From assembly GCA_964489245.1 (NCBI GenBank), contig CAZAXU010000004.1, forward strand, positions 1 through 61,853: a stretch of DNA of 61,853 nucleotides, read 5' to 3'. Origin of the DNA: CAZAXU01 sp964489245 (GTDB lineage: Bacteria; Bacteroidota; Bacteroidia; Flavobacteriales; Flavobacteriaceae). Numbering within the stretch: the stretch's first letter is position 1; every line of letters starts with the position of its first letter. Under the pieces are notes generated by a model, which did no database searches, was not told the origin of the DNA, and worked only from the letters and a program-made list of their open reading frames with translations. Below are positions 53,966-61,853 of this stretch, in pieces. A program made the position numbers and the translations under genes.

Positions 53966-54317
53966 ATATAAAATTCTGGCGGTTGGCTACAGTATATGGC
54001 TGACCGCAATCAGTCTAACCCCCCAACTACACGTCAAACTGTTACGTTTTAATCACATTGATAAATTCGGGCATTTTTTGTTGTATTTTTTTCTGGTTAT
54101 TTTTTGGCTTCTGGCTTATCCCAAACTCAACAGACAAAAAATTCAACTTATTCTTATCACCATTGCTTGGGGTATTCTTATTGAGTTCATGCAAGCCTAT
54201 CTCATCCCCGGACGATCCGGAGATTGGCTGGATGCTGTTGCCAACACCGTTGGAGGGCTTGTCGGTCTGTTTTTTTATCAAAAGTTTCTGTTGAAAAATA
54301 AACCCGTCACATCATAA
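53937..54317 (+). CDS. VanZ-like membrane protein
   Basis: 126 residues with about four membrane helices. The DKFGHFLLYFFL segment, GILIEFMQAYLIPGRSGDWLDAVANTVGG region and the general layout match the VanZ-like family. VanZ confers low-level teicoplanin resistance in enterococci, but homologues in this phylum have no known role. It starts within gcvH (29-base overlap), so translation is probably coupled. Its stop codon is only 2 bases from that of the convergent cysS, with no terminator in between. Confidence 0.85.
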   Translation: MLIKNILKHKYKILAVGYSIWLTAISLTPQLHVKLLRFNHIDKFGHFLLYFFLVIFWLLAYPKLNRQKIQLILITIAWGILIEFMQAYLIPGRSGDWLDAVANTVGGLVGLFFYQKFLLKNKPVTS

Positions 54318-54319
54318 AT

Positions 54320-55786
54320 CTACATAAAAGAATAAGTTGTTCCGTCTTTGGAATCCTTGAGTTGCACACCAAATTTTGCCAATTCGTCTCTCACTTGGTC
54401 AGACAAAGCCCAATTCTTATCAGCTCTCGCCTTATTTCGGATATCAATCAGAAGTTCTAAGGTTTTTCCAAAAGCTTGACTATTATCATCTTTCGAGTCT
54501 AAACAATGCAAACCCAAAACCGTGAAAGAAAAATCTTTTATCAACCGACTCAATTCTTTTTTATCTGTTTCGGTGATTTGTTCCTTTTTATTGTTTATCA
54601 AATTGATATATTTCACTGCCTCGAAAAGATTGGCAATCAAAATAGGCGTATTAAAATCGTCATCCATTGCCTCATAAAGACTATTTTTCCACTTGTTCAA
54701 ATCAACACTTGTTGTTTCACTCACCGGAAGTTTTTCTGATAGTTTTATCGCCTCCATTAATTTTTTATAGGCTTTTTCTGCTGCTTGTAGCGCATCATCA
54801 GACAAGTCCAACATGTTTCTATAGTGTGCTTGCAGCATAAAAAAACGAACGACTGCCGGTGCATAAGCCTTGCTTAAAATTGTGTTATCTCCACTGAAAA
54901 CTTCATTAGGCAACAAATGATTTCCGGTCGATTTTGACATCTTTTTTCCATTGAGTGTCAGCATGTTAGCATGCATCCAATATTTCACGGGGTCAACACC
55001 GTGAGCCGTTCTTCCTTGAGCAATTTCACATTCGTGATGCGGAAACTTCAAATCCATTCCTCCACCATGTATATCAAATTGTTCTCCCAGATATTTTGTG
55101 CTCATCACCGTACATTCTAAATGCCAACCCGGAAAGCCATCGCTCCAAGGTGATGGCCAACGCATAATATGTTGTGGCTTGGCTTTTTTCCAAAGTGCAA
55201 AATCTTGTGGGTTACGTTTTTGTTCTTGTCCTTCCAAATCTCTGGTATTGGCAATCGTCTCGTCTAAATTTCTTCCACTCAATCTCCCGTATTTAGCAAT
55301 TTGTTTGTCATATTTTTGAACATCAAAATAAATAGAGCCCTCACTTTCATAAGCATATCCTTTTTCCATTAAATTTTTTGTAATTTCAATCTGCTCGATA
55401 ATATGTCCGGTTGCCGTGGGCTCAATGCTTGGAGGCTGATTGTTCATCAGATCCAAAACGCGATGAAAATCAATGGTATAATGCTGAACAATCTCCATAG
55501 GTTCCAACTGTTCCAGTCTGGCTTTTTTAGATATTTTATCATCATCCGAGTCATCTTCTAAATGTCCGGCATCAGTGATATTTCTCACATAGCGCACTTT
55601 ATATCCCAAATATTTCAGGTAACGATAAATCACATCAAAAGAAACAAAAGTTCTCACATTGCCCAAATGCACATTGCTGTAGACCGTTGGTCCACAGACA
55701 TACATTCCTATGTAATCAGGAGTGATTGGAACAAAAATTTCTTTTTTTCCCGTAATGGAGTTATATATTTTCAGCTCTGTTTTCAT
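54320..55786 (-). CDS. cysS: Cysteinyl-tRNA synthetase
   Basis: 488 residues, cytoplasmic, class I synthetase. It has the zinc-site GPTVYSNVHLGNVRTF segment with HLGN as the HIGH motif, the ECTVMSTKYLGEQFDIHGGG zinc/substrate region with HHECEIAQ, and KMSKSTGN as the KMSKS loop. Length is normal. It is preceded 5 bases by folE on the same strand, so the two are likely one transcript. Confidence 0.97.
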   Translation of the reverse strand: MKTELKIYNSITGKKEIFVPITPDYIGMYVCGPTVYSNVHLGNVRTFVSFDVIYRYLKYLGYKVRYVRNITDAGHLEDDSDDDKISKKARLEQLEPMEIVQHYTIDFHRVLDLMNNQPPSIEPTATGHIIEQIEITKNLMEKGYAYESEGSIYFDVQKYDKQIAKYGRLSGRNLDETIANTRDLEGQEQKRNPQDFALWKKAKPQHIMRWPSPWSDGFPGWHLECTVMSTKYLGEQFDIHGGGMDLKFPHHECEIAQGRTAHGVDPVKYWMHANMLTLNGKKMSKSTGNHLLPNEVFSGDNTILSKAYAPAVVRFFMLQAHYRNMLDLSDDALQAAEKAYKKLMEAIKLSEKLPVSETTSVDLNKWKNSLYEAMDDDFNTPILIANLFEAVKYINLINNKKEQITETDKKELSRLIKDFSFTVLGLHCLDSKDDNSQAFGKTLELLIDIRNKARADKNWALSDQVRDELAKFGVQLKDSKDGTTYSFM

Positions 55787-55791
55787 AAATC

Positions 55792-56469
55792 CTAAATATG
55801 TTTTGTATCCATTTCAATATACTTAAAAAACTCTTTACGAACTTCAGGACTTTTAAACTTACCCGTGAATTCTGACGTAATGGTTGAAGATGTAATATCT
55901 TTTATCCCTCTAGAGACCAAACACATATGCTTGGCATCTATTACACAAGCAACATCTTCGGTTTGCAAAGCTTCTTGCATGGCTTTGACAATCTGAACCG
56001 TTAAACGTTCCTGCACCTGAGGACGACGAGCAAAATAGTCCACAATCCTATTGATTTTTGAGAGTCCTATCACGTGTCCTGTTGAAATATATGCCACATG
56101 TGCTTTGCCAATAATGGGCAATAAATGATGTTCACAAGTCGAAAATACGCTAATATTTTTTTCCACTAGCATTTCACCATATTGAAATTTATTCTCAAAC
56201 GAAGAAAGCCTTGGCATATTTTCAGTAATTAGTCCTTTGAAATTTTCTTTCACATACATCTTTGCTACTCTTCGCGGTGTGCCGCAAATACTGTCGTCGT
56301 TCAAATCCATTCCTAAAATCTCCAAAATATCAGCAACTTTGGTTTCTATTTTTTTAATTTTTTCTTCTTGACTTAAAGCTTCTGCATCAGGTCTCATCGG
56401 TGTATCTATGGAAAAAGGAATATGATCTGCTCCCGAACCATTTGATTTATGTTTTTTATCGCAACCCAT
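55792..56469 (-). CDS. folE: GTP cyclohydrolase I
   Basis: 225 residues. It converts GTP to 7,8-dihydroneopterin triphosphate for folate/pterin synthesis. The zinc and active-site motifs are present: STCEHHLLPIIGKAHVAYI with the Cys and His residues, SKINRIVDYFARRPQVQERL and DVACVIDAKHMCLVSRGI with the second Cys. A 50-residue N-terminal extension is within the family range. It starts the folE-cysS run; a terminator for the next minus-strand gene lies upstream. Confidence 0.96.
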   Translation of the reverse strand: MGCDKKHKSNGSGADHIPFSIDTPMRPDAEALSQEEKIKKIETKVADILEILGMDLNDDSICGTPRRVAKMYVKENFKGLITENMPRLSSFENKFQYGEMLVEKNISVFSTCEHHLLPIIGKAHVAYISTGHVIGLSKINRIVDYFARRPQVQERLTVQIVKAMQEALQTEDVACVIDAKHMCLVSRGIKDITSSTITSEFTGKFKSPEVRKEFFKYIEMDTKHI

Positions 56470-56526
56470 CTAAATTAAAATTTGGTGCAAAATTACAATA
56501 AAATTATGACTATTAAAATGAATAAA

Positions 56527-56556
56527 AAACGGTTTGCGCGAGAACACAAACCGTTT
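56527..56556 (-). terminator. Rho-independent terminator of the outer-membrane protein gene
   Basis: 10-bp stem AAACGGTTTG/CAAACCGTTT, 10-base loop, followed on the minus strand by a T-run (TTTTTT with interruption). It lies 25 bases after the stop codon at 56581. Confidence 0.85.
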
Positions 56557-56580
56557 ATTATTTTTGTATAAATAAAATTT

Positions 56581-57947
56581 TTAAAAAATATTATATCCTA
56601 AAATTAAAGATAAATTTTTAAAATCTGATGTCCATGCCGCATAGCGATTCAACAAATTACGCTTAAATTGATATCGCAACTCTAAACTATATTTTTTCTT
56701 GTAATTATAACCCATACCTAACACAAAGCTGCCAGACGCTTTTATGTCTAAATCATCTCTAACTTCAAAATCAATTTTAGATTCGGTAGTGTTTGCTAAA
56801 TCAATGATATAAGAAGCATTTACGAATAACTTTGATTCATCATTTAAAAACATATAATATCTGATACCCACCGGCATTTCAATAGATTTATAATCAACCT
56901 TCACATTCTGTCCTTGTAATTCTTTTTCTGTTTGATAATATCGATAAGTCGGTTCAACAATAATAGCCCACTTGTCCTTATTAAAAGGCATGACAAATTC
57001 AGCTTCTAATCCTATTCTAAAACTCAACTTCCTATCAAAATGTGAGTTATCAAAGCGTGAACGATTACTGTAAATTGACAAAGAAGAACTATTCATGCCC
57101 GGTCTAATCGATAAATTAAACCAATCTTTCTTGATATCCCGCTTATAACTAAAATTATTTTGTTTACACTTATTGTATTTTAAAAATAACTCTACTAAAG
57201 CTTGTTTTTTATATTCCAAATTTTTTATATCACGAATTGAAACGGACTTACATCTTAAGCTATTCAAAAGTTGTTGTTTATATGCCTTATTAACTCTAAT
57301 TTGCATCTCTTCATCTTCCTTGTTATACGCTTTATATAATTTATACACAAGCTGTTTAACATCTCCGTTAGCCACACTGTAAAAGTAACGTTTCAAATTC
57401 TGCTCTTCATAGGCATATAAAACTGCATGTCCCTCAACCAAAGTTCTTAAAAACAATATCTCTTTTTTAAACTTAGGCTTTCTTTCAAAGGTTACTGCAC
57501 CACTTATAATACCATCCCCTGATCTATCAATATCTACAGTAAACCTTTTGTATTTTGGATAACCCAAAACCTGAAATTCTTTCACTTTATTGATTCTTGC
57601 CAATTNNNNNNNNNNNNNNNNNNNNNNNNNNNNNNNNNNNNNNNNNNNNNNNNNNNNNNNNNNNNNNNNNNNNNNNNNNNNNNNNNNNNNNNNNNNNNNN
57701 NNNNNTATTTTGGATAACCCAAAACCTGAAATTCTTTCACTTTATTGATTCTTGCCAATTGCACATCGGAATCTTCGGTTAATTTATATTCAAATTCAGC
57801 GGGATTGTTTTTCCAATCTATATTTTTGATAAAACAATCTGTTTTTTTACCGAGATTATCGATAAAATATCCTTTCTCAAATACAATTTGTGAAAAACCA
57901 TTCAAAGCAACCAATACAAATAATAGAAATAATAATGTTTTTTTCAT
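56581..57947 (-). CDS. Predicted outer-membrane beta-barrel protein, split in two frames by an assembly gap
   Basis: Two frames are broken by 100 Ns. The 5' part (57947 to the gap) starts with signal peptide MKKTLLFLLFVLVALNGFSQ and includes DNLGKKTDCFIKNIDWKNNP; the 3' part (to 56581) ends in a barrel-like region with a C-terminal Phe (ILGYNIF). Both sides of the gap carry the same 55 bases, and both encode LARINKVKEFQVLGYPK. Collapsing one copy plus the Ns removes 155 bases and leaves 1212 bases (404 codons including stop) in one frame, giving 403 residues. The N-terminal region matches a common, uncharacterised Flavobacteriia outer-membrane family. As submitted the gene would be called two fragments; I regard it as intact. 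Its promoter is at 58028-58058. Confidence 0.75.
57551..57605. repeat. 55-bp direct repeat, copy 1 (left flank of the N gap)
   Basis: Identical, base for base, to 57706-57760. Immediately precedes the N run. Likely the same genomic bases present at the ends of two contigs. Confidence 0.9.
57606..57705. other. Assembly gap of exactly 100 Ns
   Basis: A run of 100 N, the conventional arbitrary length for a gap of unknown size. It breaks the outer-membrane protein gene; 55-bp flank identity argues that true sequence is missing or negative in length. Confidence 0.95.
57706..57760. repeat. 55-bp direct repeat, copy 2 (right flank of the N gap)
   Basis: Identical to 57551-57605. The unique sequence to its right encodes the signal peptide and N-terminus of the same gene. 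Confidence 0.9.
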
Positions 57948-58027
57948 TTTAATTAATTTTTGTTTGACAATTCAACTCTTTAAAAAAATACAGTTGTATT
58001 CTTTTGTTAAATAAAGTTCGAAAGTAG

Positions 58028-58058
58028 CAAAAATATTCCGGAAAACCAAACTATACAA
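58028..58058 (-). promoter_or_regulatory. Promoter of the outer-membrane protein gene
   Basis: On the minus strand TTG (58056-58058), 20-base spacer, TATTTTTG (58028-58035) followed by C. The -33 element overlaps the last codons of the upstream membrane-protein gene. Leader length about 70 bases. Confidence 0.6.
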
Positions 58059-58728
58059 TTCCATTATTTTCAATAATCCTAATTTTATTTTTTCTATAAA
58101 AAACGGCAAAACAGACAGCAAAAAACAAGATAAAACATAAATTGACCCATCCTCCGTAAAGCACCGCACCAAAAGGGTATGGATAATATTGTTTTAAAAT
58201 CGGATTGAGCAATGTTAAGAACGTCGGCGTGATCAAAATTATCCATTTAGGAAAAATTGTGTTCTTGGTCAAAATTATATAAATCAAATATAGACTTGAA
58301 ATCAAACCCAATATAAAAGAAATCAAATAAAGATGGTGAATCAAGTCAAAAACGTATTGTGTCTGTACTGTTCTATGTTCAGATGGCAGTCTGCCCACAA
58401 AACCATAATTCGGAAAAACAGCATGATAGGTTCCTCCCACAATAAACATTATAATCCAAAAGCCTGAAATCAGTTTTGCGGCAAAACCACTTATATTCTT
58501 AAATGCAAAATAAAAGATAAGCGCAGCAGAAGCATACAAAATACCCGCAATCGGTCCAATCATCCCACCCAAAATCAAACGTTCTATGTTTTGTTCTCCC
58601 ATAGTGACTAAAGAATCAAATGCTTTGCCGCTCACAGGCTTATAATAGAACAACATATCTCCGACAAACATCAACACACCTCCCGTAATGCCTAAAAAAG
58701 ACAATCTGTATAAGAGTTTATAATTCAT
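58051..58728 (-). CDS. DUF6796-like multipass membrane protein
   Basis: 225 residues with about six or seven membrane helices. Conserved-looking segments include GGTYHAVFPNYGF and PYPFGAVLYGGWVNLCF. I associate it with the DUF6796 family of membrane proteins of unknown function, but the family call is tentative. It is transcribed away from pnuC and followed on its strand by the outer-membrane protein gene. No substrate or partner can be inferred. Confidence 0.65.
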   Translation of the reverse strand: MNYKLLYRLSFLGITGGVLMFVGDMLFYYKPVSGKAFDSLVTMGEQNIERLILGGMIGPIAGILYASAALIFYFAFKNISGFAAKLISGFWIIMFIVGGTYHAVFPNYGFVGRLPSEHRTVQTQYVFDLIHHLYLISFILGLISSLYLIYIILTKNTIFPKWIILITPTFLTLLNPILKQYYPYPFGAVLYGGWVNLCFILFFAVCFAVFYRKNKIRIIENNGIV

Positions 58729-58838
58729 TTCTTTAATGCTTAAAAATCAGACCACAAGATAGCTTTTTTGATGCAATATTCAAAAACCATAATCATCAAT
58801 AATTAATACTTCGTTTACCTATATCTCAAAAAATAGCT

Positions 58839-58846
58839 TATTTTTG
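58839..58846 (+). promoter_or_regulatory. -7 element of the pnuC promoter
   Basis: TATTTTTG, 21 bases upstream of the ATG at 58868. It overlaps the upstream in-frame TTG at 58844, supporting the later start. A second TAnnTTTG (58858-58865) is too close to the ATG. Confidence 0.45.
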
Positions 58847-58867
58847 GCTTTCCAAATTATCTTTGGC

Positions 58868-59572
58868 ATGCAAGATATTATTCATTTTTTTATACAACCC
58901 TATCAAAACACACCCATACAATTTATCATTGTTGAATTTGTGGCAATGGCTTTTGGAATTGCCAGTGTTTTCTACGCCAAAAAAGAAAATATTCTGGTCT
59001 ATCCCACCGGAATTGTCAGCACGGCTCTCTATGTCTATCTGCTATCAAACTGGCAAATGTATGGCGATTTAATCATCAATATATACTATACACTCATGAG
59101 CATCTACGGCTGGTATGTTTGGTCTAGAATCGTTGATAAAGAAACCGATGCTCATATTCCGGTGACAAAAAGCAATCGAATGGATTATATCAAAACTTTC
59201 GGCATTTTTGTCTTCACATCGGCTTTTGTCATTTGGGTTTACAGACACTATGATGTAATGCCTAATCGCTTGGGATGGACAGAGAGCATTCAATATGCTT
59301 GGCAACATCTTTCCAGTGGAAAGTTGGCAGAAATCAAACTCATCACACCTTTTCTGGATACTTTCACAACCGGAACTGCATTTGCTGCCATGTGGCTGAT
59401 GGCAAACAAGAAATTGGAAAGTTGGATTTTTTGGATTGGCGTGAATATTGTGTCTGTCCCCTTATATTTCATCAAAGGATATGGTTTCACCGGAATACAA
59501 TATTTTATATTTTTGGTTTTAGCCTTCTACGGACATAAAGAGTGGAAAAAAATCATGACAAACAACAAATAA
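58868..59572 (+). CDS. pnuC: Nicotinamide riboside transporter PnuC
   Basis: 234 residues from the ATG at 58868; an in-frame TTG 24 bases upstream is less likely because a promoter element lies over it. Seven-helix inner-membrane protein with the PnuC marks WQMYGDLIINIYYTLMSIYGWYVW and GYGFTGIQYFIFLVLAFYG. It brings in nicotinamide riboside by facilitated diffusion, trapped by phosphorylation. The next gene, 15 bases downstream, encodes the matching kinase domain. No riboswitch-like leader is visible in the short upstream region. Confidence 0.92.
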   Translation: MQDIIHFFIQPYQNTPIQFIIVEFVAMAFGIASVFYAKKENILVYPTGIVSTALYVYLLSNWQMYGDLIINIYYTLMSIYGWYVWSRIVDKETDAHIPVTKSNRMDYIKTFGIFVFTSAFVIWVYRHYDVMPNRLGWTESIQYAWQHLSSGKLAEIKLITPFLDTFTTGTAFAAMWLMANKKLESWIFWIGVNIVSVPLYFIKGYGFTGIQYFIFLVLAFYGHKEWKKIMTNNK

Positions 59573-59587
59573 CCTAAAGAACAAATA

Positions 59588-60175
59588 ATGCAAAATCTTT
59601 CTAAAGATCAAATTAGAGAAAAACTGAAGCAACAAGATACAAATGTGATTAAAATTGTTATGTTCGGACCGGAATCTACCGGAAAAACCACGCTTTCAGA
59701 ACAATTGGCAAGATATTATAATTCTGTTTGGGTGCCGGAATACGCCAGAGAATATCTGCAAAACAAATGGAATAATGAACGTAAAACCTGCGAACAAAAA
59801 GACTTAATCCCGATTGCCATCGGGCAGATGGAACTGGAAAATGATTTAGCAACAAAAGCCGACAAAATCTTGTTCTGCGACACCGATCTTTTAGAAACAA
59901 AAGTATATTCCAAAGAATATTACGGCGGTCACGTAGATCCGCTTTTGAACGAGGCTGCACGGAACAATAATTATGATTTGTATTTTCTCACCTATATCGA
60001 TGTTCCTTGGGAGCTTGATGATTTACGAGACCGTCCGACACAACGCGAAGAAATGTTTGAAGCTTTTAAAAAAGCATTAGATGAACACGGAAAAAAATAT
60101 ATTTTGCTCAAAGGCAATAAAAAAGAACGACTAAAAAAAGCCATTGACCATATAAAACCGCTTCTGAAAAAATAA
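59588..60175 (+). CDS. NadR-like nicotinamide riboside kinase (AAA ATPase domain)
   Basis: 195 residues. P-loop GPESTGKTTLSEQLA (about 28-42) and the conserved WVPEYAREYL segment match the C-terminal ribosylnicotinamide kinase domain of NadR, here as a stand-alone protein without the HTH or NMN adenylyltransferase domains. It phosphorylates nicotinamide riboside to NMN, trapping what PnuC imports. ILFCDTDLLETKVYS is another family mark. The tight spacing to pnuC (15 bases) supports one operon for NAD salvage. Confidence 0.88.
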   Translation: MQNLSKDQIREKLKQQDTNVIKIVMFGPESTGKTTLSEQLARYYNSVWVPEYAREYLQNKWNNERKTCEQKDLIPIAIGQMELENDLATKADKILFCDTDLLETKVYSKEYYGGHVDPLLNEAARNNNYDLYFLTYIDVPWELDDLRDRPTQREEMFEAFKKALDEHGKKYILLKGNKKERLKKAIDHIKPLLKK

Positions 60176-60222
60176 TTTCCCTTTATTCTCAAGCAACCTA
60201 TAACTTTTCAATCAAAACACAT

Positions 60223-60230
60223 TATCTTTG
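60223..60230 (+). promoter_or_regulatory. -7 element of the MATE transporter promoter
   Basis: TATCTTTG followed by C, 20 bases upstream of the ATG. No clear -33 TTG. Confidence 0.45.
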
Positions 60231-60250
60231 CAGACTTTTATAAATCAGTC

Positions 60251-61627
60251 ATGCTAAAAAACTATACCAAAGAATTTAGGCAAAATCTCAAAATTGCCAC
60301 TCCCGTGATGTTTGGATATCTCGGACATATTCTGGTGGGACTGGCTGATAATATCTTTGTCGGCAAACTCAACCCGACAAACTTGGCAGCTGTTTCTCTG
60401 GCAAATTCGGCTATATTTTTTATCATGTCTTTTGGCATCGGTTTTTCCTATGCCATCACGCCTTTGATTTCTGAAGCCGTAGGAGCACAAAAAAGCTATC
60501 GAATCAGAAAAATATTGTTCAACGGCTTATTGTTAAACACTATTCTGGGAATTCTGATGGTTCTTTTGAGTCTGTTCATCCCCGAACTACTCCAAATGGC
60601 ACATCAACCCCCTGAAGTGATTGAACTGGCAATTCCCTACGTAAGAATTGTAGGAATATCGCTGCTTTTTGTGATGATATTCCAAGCACTCAAGCAATTT
60701 TCAGACGGATTGGCGCTCACCACCTATCCGATGATTGCCACCCTAATTGCAAACATCATCAATATTGTTTTGAGCTATAGTATGGTTTTTGGAAAAATGG
60801 GATTCCCGAAAATGGGAATTTACGGCGCAGCATACGGCACACTTATCGCCAGATTTGTCATGATTATTTTTTTGTGGATTGCCCTAAAATATTTTTCTGA
60901 AACAGCTATTTATTTCAAAAGCTTATATATCCAATTGCGTTCAACTCCCATTATCAAGAAAATATTATACCTCGGCATACCAAGCGGATTTCAAGGTGTA
61001 TTTGAAATGGGAATCTTCTCTGCCACAGTTTGGATTGCCGGTCTGTTGGGCGCCATCAGTCAATCTGCCAATCAAATTTCTTTGCAAATGGCTTCGTTGA
61101 CTTTTATGGTTTTTATCGGATTTGGCGTTACCGCCACCGTTCGTATAGGCAATCAAAAAGGAAAAAAAGATTTCACGGAAATGAAACGCATTGCAAAATC
61201 AATATTTTTACAAGTATTTCTTTTTGAATTGTTTTTTACGGCAATGTTCATTCTGTTAAGATTTCAATTGCCATGGGTTTATTTAAGCAACACTTATACC
61301 GAACCGCAAAAAATTGCCGATGCCAATGCAGTCTATAAACTGGCAACACAGTTGTTGGTTGTTGCCGGACTGTTTCAAATATCCGATGGTTTTCAGGTCG
61401 TGTTTCAAGGAGCACTTCGCGGATTGCAAGACGTGGTCTATCCGTTTTTTATCACCTTTATAGCCTATTGGATTATTGGTTTTCCGATTAGTTTCTTTCT
61501 GAGCAAAATCTATGGTGTGATGGGCATCTGGATTGGTTTACTTGCCGGATTGAGTATTGCCGCATTTTTATTATTCATCAGATTTCAGTATCTTTCAAAA
61601 AAATTAATTCATCATGAAACTACCTAA
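60251..61627 (+). CDS. MATE-family multidrug efflux transporter
   Basis: 458 residues, twelve membrane helices in two homologous halves, inner membrane. N-terminal TPVMFGYLGHILVGLADNIFVGKL and the second-half start GIPSGFQGVFEMGIFS are typical of NorM/DinF-type transporters. It exports cationic compounds in exchange for Na+ or H+. Its 3' end overlaps the next small gene by 14 bases, so the two are translationally coupled. Confidence 0.92.
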   Translation: MLKNYTKEFRQNLKIATPVMFGYLGHILVGLADNIFVGKLNPTNLAAVSLANSAIFFIMSFGIGFSYAITPLISEAVGAQKSYRIRKILFNGLLLNTILGILMVLLSLFIPELLQMAHQPPEVIELAIPYVRIVGISLLFVMIFQALKQFSDGLALTTYPMIATLIANIINIVLSYSMVFGKMGFPKMGIYGAAYGTLIARFVMIIFLWIALKYFSETAIYFKSLYIQLRSTPIIKKILYLGIPSGFQGVFEMGIFSATVWIAGLLGAISQSANQISLQMASLTFMVFIGFGVTATVRIGNQKGKKDFTEMKRIAKSIFLQVFLFELFFTAMFILLRFQLPWVYLSNTYTEPQKIADANAVYKLATQLLVVAGLFQISDGFQVVFQGALRGLQDVVYPFFITFIAYWIIGFPISFFLSKIYGVMGIWIGLLAGLSIAAFLLFIRFQYLSKKLIHHETT

Positions 61628-61844
61628 ATTCTTAATCGCTGACAACTCCGATCTGGAAGATGACATCTTTGTTCTTCACACCGAATTTCCCAGATTCATC
61701 ATCAATATGCATAACGATAAGATTGAATGGTTAGACGAATTTAGTGAACAAGAGGCTAAAGAAAATGCTGAAATCATTGAGGAAAATATTAAAAAATCTT
61801 ATGCCTATTTTGAGCATGAAATGAAAAACTACGAAGAAGAATAA
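61614..61844 (+). CDS. Small acidic conserved-type protein of unknown function
   Basis: 76 residues, very acidic (rich in Glu/Asp), no signal or membrane helix. Begins MKLPKFLIADNSDLEDDIFV, with a central PRFIINMHNDKIEWLDEF and a helical Glu-rich tail. It starts inside the MATE gene (14-base overlap), so it is co-translated. I do not recognise a named family. The stop codon lies inside the window, so it is complete. Confidence 0.75.
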   Translation: MKLPKFLIADNSDLEDDIFVLHTEFPRFIINMHNDKIEWLDEFSEQEAKENAEIIEENIKKSYAYFEHEMKNYEEE

Positions 61845-61853
61845 ACACTTATT

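Noticed and set aside
57551..57760. 55-bp repeat as a genuine tandem repeat or mobile-element direct repeat
   Set aside because: It flanks an exact 100-N gap, lies within one gene, and collapsing it restores a single frame; an assembly overlap is simpler.
1..61853. CRISPR arrays, insertion sequences, prophage, integrases, rRNA
   Set aside because: No regularly spaced repeats, transposase, integrase or phage-type genes, and no rRNA-like sequence were seen.

Overview
The window is a stretch of chromosome from a Flavobacteriia-type member of the Bacteroidota. The base composition is AT-rich. Promoter-like sites fit the Bacteroidota pattern TTG/TTTG, about 17-23 bases, then TAnnTTTG. The gene content is diagnostic: SprA of the type IX secretion/gliding machinery, SusC/SusD, a short primary sigma factor without region 1.1, the Bat aerotolerance cluster, an RprX/RprY-like two-component pair and a DUF5686 protein. 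Most of it is conserved, housekeeping-rich sequence. I see no phage, insertion sequence, CRISPR array or obvious island.

Layout. Bases 1-6908 (minus strand) are a Bat operon read right to left: MoxR ATPase, DUF58 protein, a BatD-like membrane protein, two VWA proteins (BatA, BatB) and the TPR protein BatC, which runs off the left edge. A 32-codon ORF not usually listed fills the batA-batB gap. Bases 7068-13026 (plus) carry a patatin/outer-membrane-barrel fusion, a DUF3108 protein, an M23 peptidase and pgi. Bases 13031-17733 hold a small sorting-signal-like protein, a CAU tRNA, methylmalonyl-CoA epimerase, a RemB/Wzi-like outer-membrane protein, rpoD and nadK. Bases 17894-20814 (minus) are a translationally coupled GMC oxidoreductase and aldehyde dehydrogenase. 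Bases 20988-27373 (plus) are mutS, a DUF302 lipoprotein, a retropepsin-like protein, aspS and an arginyl-transferase-like protein. Bases 27469-31368 (minus) are a sensor kinase/regulator pair, coaE and a YbbR protein. A LysE exporter and a DUF5686 protein then converge with only four bases between their stop codons.

Bases 34726-45608 form an amino-sugar utilization locus. On the minus strand lie susC, susD, a NagB-deacetylase fusion and a GH20 hexosaminidase. A LytS/LytTR two-component pair diverges from susC. The predicted sequence is outer-membrane import of GlcNAc-containing oligosaccharides, release of GlcNAc by the hexosaminidase, and cytoplasmic deacetylation/deamination towards fructose-6-phosphate. 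There is no chitinase in the locus. Bases 45720-54317 (plus) are ruvA, the very large sprA, gcvH and a VanZ-like gene. Bases 54320-58728 (minus) are cysS, folE, an outer-membrane protein split by an assembly gap, and a DUF6796-like membrane protein. The right end (plus) has pnuC with a nicotinamide-riboside kinase, a MATE transporter and a small acidic protein.

Most notable points: (1) the 100-N gap at 57606-57705 is flanked by two identical 55-bp copies, and collapsing them restores one in-frame 403-residue gene, so the gap is probably an artefact; (2) the NagB domain has Thr where E. coli NagB has catalytic Asp141 and is fused to a PIG-L deacetylase; (3) the GMC oxidoreductase carries a ferredoxin-type cysteine cluster; (4) a small ORF sits between batA and batB. 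I do not see clear evidence of an entirely new multi-gene system. The amino-sugar locus and the Bat operon small ORF are the best leads.
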